From positions 139,828 to 149,305 of the forward strand of contig NVVT01000010.1 in the NCBI GenBank assembly GCA_002733465.1: a DNA stretch of 9,478 bases, written 5' to 3'. The DNA comes from Kangiella sp. (GTDB lineage: Bacteria; Pseudomonadota; Gammaproteobacteria; Enterobacterales; Kangiellaceae). The first letter of the stretch is position 1. Every line of letters starts with the position of its first letter. The translations under genes were made by a program, and so were the position numbers. Below the pieces are notes generated by a model. That model made no database searches. It was not told the DNA's origin and worked only from the letters and a program-made list of their open reading frames with translations. Shown here piece by piece: positions 6,611 through 9,478 of the stretch.

Positions 6611-6640
6611 GTTGGGTTGATAAAACTAACCCAACCTACG
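6611..6640 (-). repeat. REP-like element (GTAG foot plus stem-loop)
   Basis: On the minus strand a GTAG tetranucleotide (6636-6639) is followed by GTTGGGTT (6628-6635), a 9-base loop, and its perfect complement AACCCAAC (6611-6618). A GTAG or GGAG foot next to a hairpin is the known signature of REP sequences mobilised by RAYT transposases. The GTAGGTTGGGTT form resembles repeats common in proteobacterial genomes. The TAG of this foot is the stop codon of the immunity gene. A Y1 transposase lies about 3 kb away in the same window. Confidence 0.65.
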
Positions 6641-7061
6641 CGCTGAATAATATATCGAAATCAGGATCATATATTTTGATATTTTTAAGATTTGAAAACT
6701 TTGACATTTTTCCAGCTAAGTGGGTTCCTGTTTTAACTGCTAAACTTTCAATAACCAATTGATACTCTTTTTCAAATAAATCTTCTGACATGATGGCTAT
6801 CTTTTCATAGTTATCTATAAGTTCCTCAGATATTATTTTTATAACTACATCTTCAGTTCTATCAAAATTAGTTAATAAACTGGGATATATTATAATACTC
6901 CCAGTTTCCAAGCATAACTCCACCTTGATCGTATCCCAAGTTTCTTTCTGTTCATTACTAATCCGAGTCAATGAAAAATCTAGTTCGTGATCTAATGTTG
7001 TCAAAGATGGATTTTTGAGAACCCAATAAGATTTTTTACTATCTTTTTCATTAACCCACAT
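6636..7061 (-). CDS. probable immunity protein for the adjacent AHH toxin
   Basis: I do not recognise the family of this 141-residue protein. It is predicted soluble, acidic and mixed alpha/beta, with no signal peptide or membrane segment. Its role is inferred from position: it starts 3 bases after the stop of the AHH nuclease gene on the same strand, the standard toxin-immunity arrangement. A GAG-type ribosome-binding site lies in the last codons of the toxin gene. If so, it would bind the nuclease in the cytoplasm and protect the producer or its kin. The last codons (DILFSA) run into a REP-like hairpin that supplies the TAG stop. The native C-terminus may therefore have been altered when the REP arrived. 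A terminator follows about 94 bases downstream. Confidence 0.7.
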   Translation of the reverse strand: MWVNEKDSKKSYWVLKNPSLTTLDHELDFSLTRISNEQKETWDTIKVELCLETGSIIIYPSLLTNFDRTEDVVIKIISEELIDNYEKIAIMSEDLFEKEYQLVIESLAVKTGTHLAGKMSKFSNLKNIKIYDPDFDILFSA

Positions 7062-7064
7062 ACT

Positions 7065-7688
7065 TTATCTCAACTTAGCGCTAGATCTACTTATTATCCG
7101 GTTTGCCCTTATTGCATAATTTCGAAGTGCAAGAGCAGCTTGTCTATCGTTCATAGGTTTATTACCCATACGATTTAAAGATCTTTCAACAATTCGTGTG
7201 TATTGAGGATGGCTTCCCATGTGCCTTGTGGGGCCTAAGCTGATTCCATTCATTTTGCCGTTCATATTAAACCCGCCTCTTGCTGCTTGACGAACGACAG
7301 TGTGGTTTCTTAATTCCCATGGAATTGTGTGGTGAGCTTGTTGACCTTTAGGTGTTTTAAGAGCCGTTCTTAACCTAACCCTTGCTCTTTTACCAGAAAC
7401 ATCCAATTGGGAGCTGTGATCAATGTTTTCAAAATCATCAGGATCTTCTGGTGGAGTAGCTGGCGTTCCAGATAAATCAGGTGTTAGCATGTTGTCATAA
7501 AAAGCCTCGATGCCTTCATGGGCTCCAATAGCAACAACAGCAGCAAGCGCAACAATTGGAACGGATTCAGCAAGAAGAGTACCCACGACAGCTAATCCCT
7601 CACTGCCAATAGCGACGCCTGTTCCAAGTACACCTAAAGTCGCAACTCCAACAGAGCCTGCACCACTACTCTGACTGGTGCATTCCAC
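7065..7688 (-). CDS. orphan AHH-family nuclease toxin domain protein
   Basis: The C-terminal half carries the AHH motif of a predicted HNH/ENDO VII-fold nuclease found in polymorphic toxins: Ala118-His119-His120 (QAHHTIPWELRNH), then His129, GFNMNGKMNGI (139-149) and HPQYT (160-164). This domain is predicted to cut nucleic acid. Residues 13-60 are Gly/Ala/Val-rich and hydrophobic and may be one or two membrane segments or a pre-toxin linker. No secretion, Rhs, PAAR or VgrG domain is present. At 207 residues it is either a detached toxin tip or a stand-alone effector. The start is uncertain: the first possible codon is GTG 7688, with no visible Shine-Dalgarno and an in-frame TGA only four codons upstream (7701-7703). 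A 5'-truncated relic of a longer toxin is possible. It precedes its probable immunity gene. Confidence 0.75.
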   Translation of the reverse strand: MECTSQSSGAGSVGVATLGVLGTGVAIGSEGLAVVGTLLAESVPIVALAAVVAIGAHEGIEAFYDNMLTPDLSGTPATPPEDPDDFENIDHSSQLDVSGKRARVRLRTALKTPKGQQAHHTIPWELRNHTVVRQAARGGFNMNGKMNGISLGPTRHMGSHPQYTRIVERSLNRMGNKPMNDRQAALALRNYAIRANRIISRSSAKLR

Positions 7689-7805
7689 CCAGACAATAAA
7701 TCAACTACTACGTCATACTTGTAATTTCGAATCTACCTCTTATAAATCAACAAGTTAAAAACCAACATCTCCAAGCCAACCTCCGTCGTAGATATACAAA
7801 ACCAA

Positions 7806-9128
7806 TTAAGTATCACTAATAATTTTTATATGAGCCTTTTCTTTTAATTCACGGATCCAAGTTTGAGATTCTTCTTCAAACTTTCGATTAGATAAAATTT
7901 GATAAGCTCTTTCTCTTTTTTTATCCTCAGTTTGATCTTGATCTCTTCGGCCTAATACTTCGATTAAGTGATAACCAAATTGAGTTTTAACCGGCTCACT
8001 TAGCTCACCAACAGCCAAATCATCCATTGCTTGCTCAAATTCTGGAACAAAAGTTCCGGGATCAACCCATGACATTTCACCACCTTGTGAAGCGTTCGAT
8101 TTATCATCAGATATCTCAACCGCTAAATCTTCAAAGGTTTCACCCTTTTCTATGCGGTCTATAGCTAATTTCAACTTGTCTAAAGCTTGCTCTTCAGTAG
8201 TTATTGCATTCGGTGAAACAAGAATGTGACGAACATGAGTTTGAACTACCACTTTCGCTTCAAACCCGCCTTTTTTATCTTTCAGATATAAAATGTGCAG
8301 TCCACTTCCACTTCTAAGGGGCTCACTTACATCGTTCACATCCATATTTTTAACGGTACCAGCAAATAAACTAGGAAGTTGACTCAATGGACGCCATCCC
8401 CAATCGCCACCCTCTAATGACTTTTGGCCATTGGAAAATGCAATCGCGAATTCTTCAAAATTAGAACCACCTCGGAGTGCGCTAACAATCGTTTTCGCCT
8501 GCTCTCTCTTAGCAGTAACCTCGTCAGGACTGGCACCTTCGGGCATTGCTAATAATATATGACCTAAATGATATTGAAGATTACTCTCTCCTTCTTTATC
8601 CATTAGCGCAACGATATTATCAACTTCCTTATCGCTAACTTGAATACGTCTTTGCACCATCCCACTTTTTACTCGAGAAATCATTATTTCATTGCGCATA
8701 TCTTCCGAAAATATTGGCCACGGCGTGCCATCCGATTCAACCTGCGTTTTAAGTTGCGCTAATGAAAAATTGTTACCTTCTGCAATACGCTCAATTGTTG
8801 CGGTTAATTCTCGGTCGCTAATTCTAACGCCTACTCTCTTGGCACTATCTAATTGTAAAGCCTCAACAATTAATCTTTCTAATACTTGTTTTCTTAAAAT
8901 TTTATTAGATGGGACTTTTTGCTTTCTTTCTTTAATTTGTTTGATGATCGCATTTGAGCGCCTAACCAATTCACTTTCTAAAACCACATCACCATCAACT
9001 ATAGCCACAATCCGATCGAGCATTTTCACTTCGGCTTGTAATGAAAAAGAGGCTATTAAAATTATCGCCATCGAAAAAAACGACTGGAGAGAAACTAAGT
9101 TTTTATTTCTTTGTACTAATATTTTCAT
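7806..9128 (-). CDS. surA: periplasmic chaperone/peptidyl-prolyl isomerase SurA
   Basis: SurA escorts unfolded outer-membrane proteins, including LptD, across the periplasm to the BAM complex. The 440-residue protein starts with a signal peptide: a basic n-region (Lys2 to Lys9), a hydrophobic core at about 19-30, and likely cleavage after LQA (residue 32). The mature N-terminus, MLDRIVAIVDGDVVLESEL, is the hallmark of the SurA chaperone domain (about 36-175). Two parvulin (PpiC) domains follow, at about 185-285 and 296-394, the second with the characteristic GGEMSWVDPGTFVPEFEQA and FGYHLIEV. A C-terminal helix (about 402-435) completes the chaperone module. It lies downstream of lptD across a 152-base gap with a possible own promoter. 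It is normally followed by pdxA, but here accessory genes intervene. Confidence 0.97.
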   Translation of the reverse strand: MKILVQRNKNLVSLQSFFSMAIILIASFSLQAEVKMLDRIVAIVDGDVVLESELVRRSNAIIKQIKERKQKVPSNKILRKQVLERLIVEALQLDSAKRVGVRISDRELTATIERIAEGNNFSLAQLKTQVESDGTPWPIFSEDMRNEIMISRVKSGMVQRRIQVSDKEVDNIVALMDKEGESNLQYHLGHILLAMPEGASPDEVTAKREQAKTIVSALRGGSNFEEFAIAFSNGQKSLEGGDWGWRPLSQLPSLFAGTVKNMDVNDVSEPLRSGSGLHILYLKDKKGGFEAKVVVQTHVRHILVSPNAITTEEQALDKLKLAIDRIEKGETFEDLAVEISDDKSNASQGGEMSWVDPGTFVPEFEQAMDDLAVGELSEPVKTQFGYHLIEVLGRRDQDQTEDKKRERAYQILSNRKFEEESQTWIRELKEKAHIKIISDT

Positions 9129-9152
9129 AAATTTTACTTTTAAGTTGTGATA

Positions 9153-9158
9153 ATTATA
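9153..9158 (-). promoter_or_regulatory. candidate -10 box for surA
   Basis: A consensus TATAAT lies on the minus strand about 25 bases upstream of the surA ATG. No good -35 is visible at 16-18 bases (the region reads TAAAGT or similar). It suggests surA can be transcribed separately from lptD, but the evidence is only the -10 box and the unusually wide gap. Confidence 0.3.
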
Positions 9159-9185
9159 TAAATTGCGACTAATACACTTTAGTCA

Positions 9186-9222
9186 TTTAAACCTGTTTAA
9201 ATCTTTTAAATCTTTTAAATCT
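9186..9222. repeat. short tandem repeat between lptD and surA
   Basis: Three exact tandem copies of the 9-mer TTTAAATCT lie at 9196-9222, preceded by a degenerate copy (TTTAAACCT, 9186-9194). They lie in the 152-base lptD-surA gap, upstream of the candidate surA -10. A separate direct repeat of ACTGAACC occurs at 9234-9241 and 9253-9260. The array could be a slippage-prone spacer or an AT-rich upstream element; its role is unknown. Confidence 0.6.
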
Positions 9223-9280
9223 AAATATTATCCACTGAACCTATGTAAGGATACTGAACCAGAATACTAGAATATAGAAA

Positions 9281-9478
9281 CTAAAAATTTCTTATGCTGT
9301 TTCTAATTAGCTTAGCAACGCCCGTATTCTTAGGTGATGTTTGTCCTAAAATAATATTGAAATCAAGCTGTAGGCTATTTTCAAACTCATTTCCTAATCC
9401 TTGGCTTGAGTCGATATCTACCGGATTACCAAAAGCGTCTAAGCGAACATCTAAATAACGCCTAGATACTAAACTAAT
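9281..9478 (-). CDS. lptD: LPS-assembly protein LptD, C-terminal end (partial)
   Basis: Only the last 65 codons are inside the window; the start lies beyond its right edge. The translation ends in NSLQLDFNIILGQTSPKNTG and then a short Lys/Arg-rich tail before TAG. This fits the final beta-strand and C-terminal tail of LptD, the outer-membrane barrel that inserts lipopolysaccharide into the outer leaflet together with LptE. The identification relies largely on position: lptD is the conserved upstream neighbour of surA, and its folding depends on SurA. The sequence itself is consistent but short. Confidence 0.8.
   Translation of the reverse strand: MSLVSRRYLDVRLDAFGNPVDIDSSQGLGNEFENSLQLDFNIILGQTSPKNTGVAKLIRNSIRNF

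Noticed and set aside
7770..7795. REP-like stretch (minus strand GGAGGTTGG) between surA and the toxin gene
   Set aside because: It resembles the REP foot and left arm, but no complementary right arm is present, so no hairpin can be supported.
7689..7805. Upstream remnant of a longer toxin (Rhs-like) in another frame
   Set aside because: All three minus-strand frames were read; each is closed by stops within a few dozen codons and gives no recognisable delivery-domain or Rhs core motif.
8692..9150. Plus-strand reading frame of 152 codons opposite the surA 5' half
   Set aside because: SurA on the other strand is intact and unmistakable; the antisense protein is Ser/Ile/Leu-rich with no recognisable domain.

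Overview
The window comes from an AT-rich gammaproteobacterial chromosome. The backbone is the conserved outer-membrane/vitamin B6/ribosome cluster lptD-surA-pdxA-rsmA, all read on the minus strand. From right to left it holds the 3' end of lptD (9281-9478), surA (7806-9128), pdxA (1439-2440) and rsmA/ksgA (612-1442, sharing an ATGA overlap with pdxA), followed by a small lipoprotein gene (76-510). The order and gene set are typical of Gammaproteobacteria. The low GC suggests a marine lineage such as the Kangiella/Aliikangiella group, but that placement is inference from style rather than a database result.

In most relatives surA runs straight into pdxA. Here about 5.4 kb of accessory DNA (roughly 2441-7805) lies between them, with genes on both strands. 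Next to surA is a two-gene module: an orphan AHH-family nuclease toxin domain (7065-7688) and, 3 bp downstream, a probable immunity protein (6636-7061). The immunity stop codon lies in a REP-like GTAG hairpin, and a minus-strand intrinsic terminator follows. Next comes a divergent pair: an XRE-type regulator (6096-6485, plus) and a CHC2/Toprim/P-loop primase-helicase-like protein (3819-5993, minus). They share a roughly 100-bp intergenic region with a dyad and overlapping direct repeats. The primase-like gene is broken at its 3' end, where it runs into a Y1/HUH (RAYT-type) transposase element at 2550-3856. That element is bounded by an exact 11-bp inverted repeat and has a hairpin just inside its right end.

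The most plausible reading is a landing zone that accumulated a toxin-immunity cassette, a mobile primase/regulator unit and a RAYT-type transposon between two housekeeping genes. Because a terminator and opposing genes now separate surA from pdxA, pdxA-rsmA probably no longer rely on read-through from lptD-surA. The strongest leads are the IR-bounded RAYT element that truncates the primase-like gene, the REP that supplies a stop codon, and the orphan AHH toxin with an unrecognised immunity partner. I saw no tRNA, rRNA, CRISPR array or phage structural gene.
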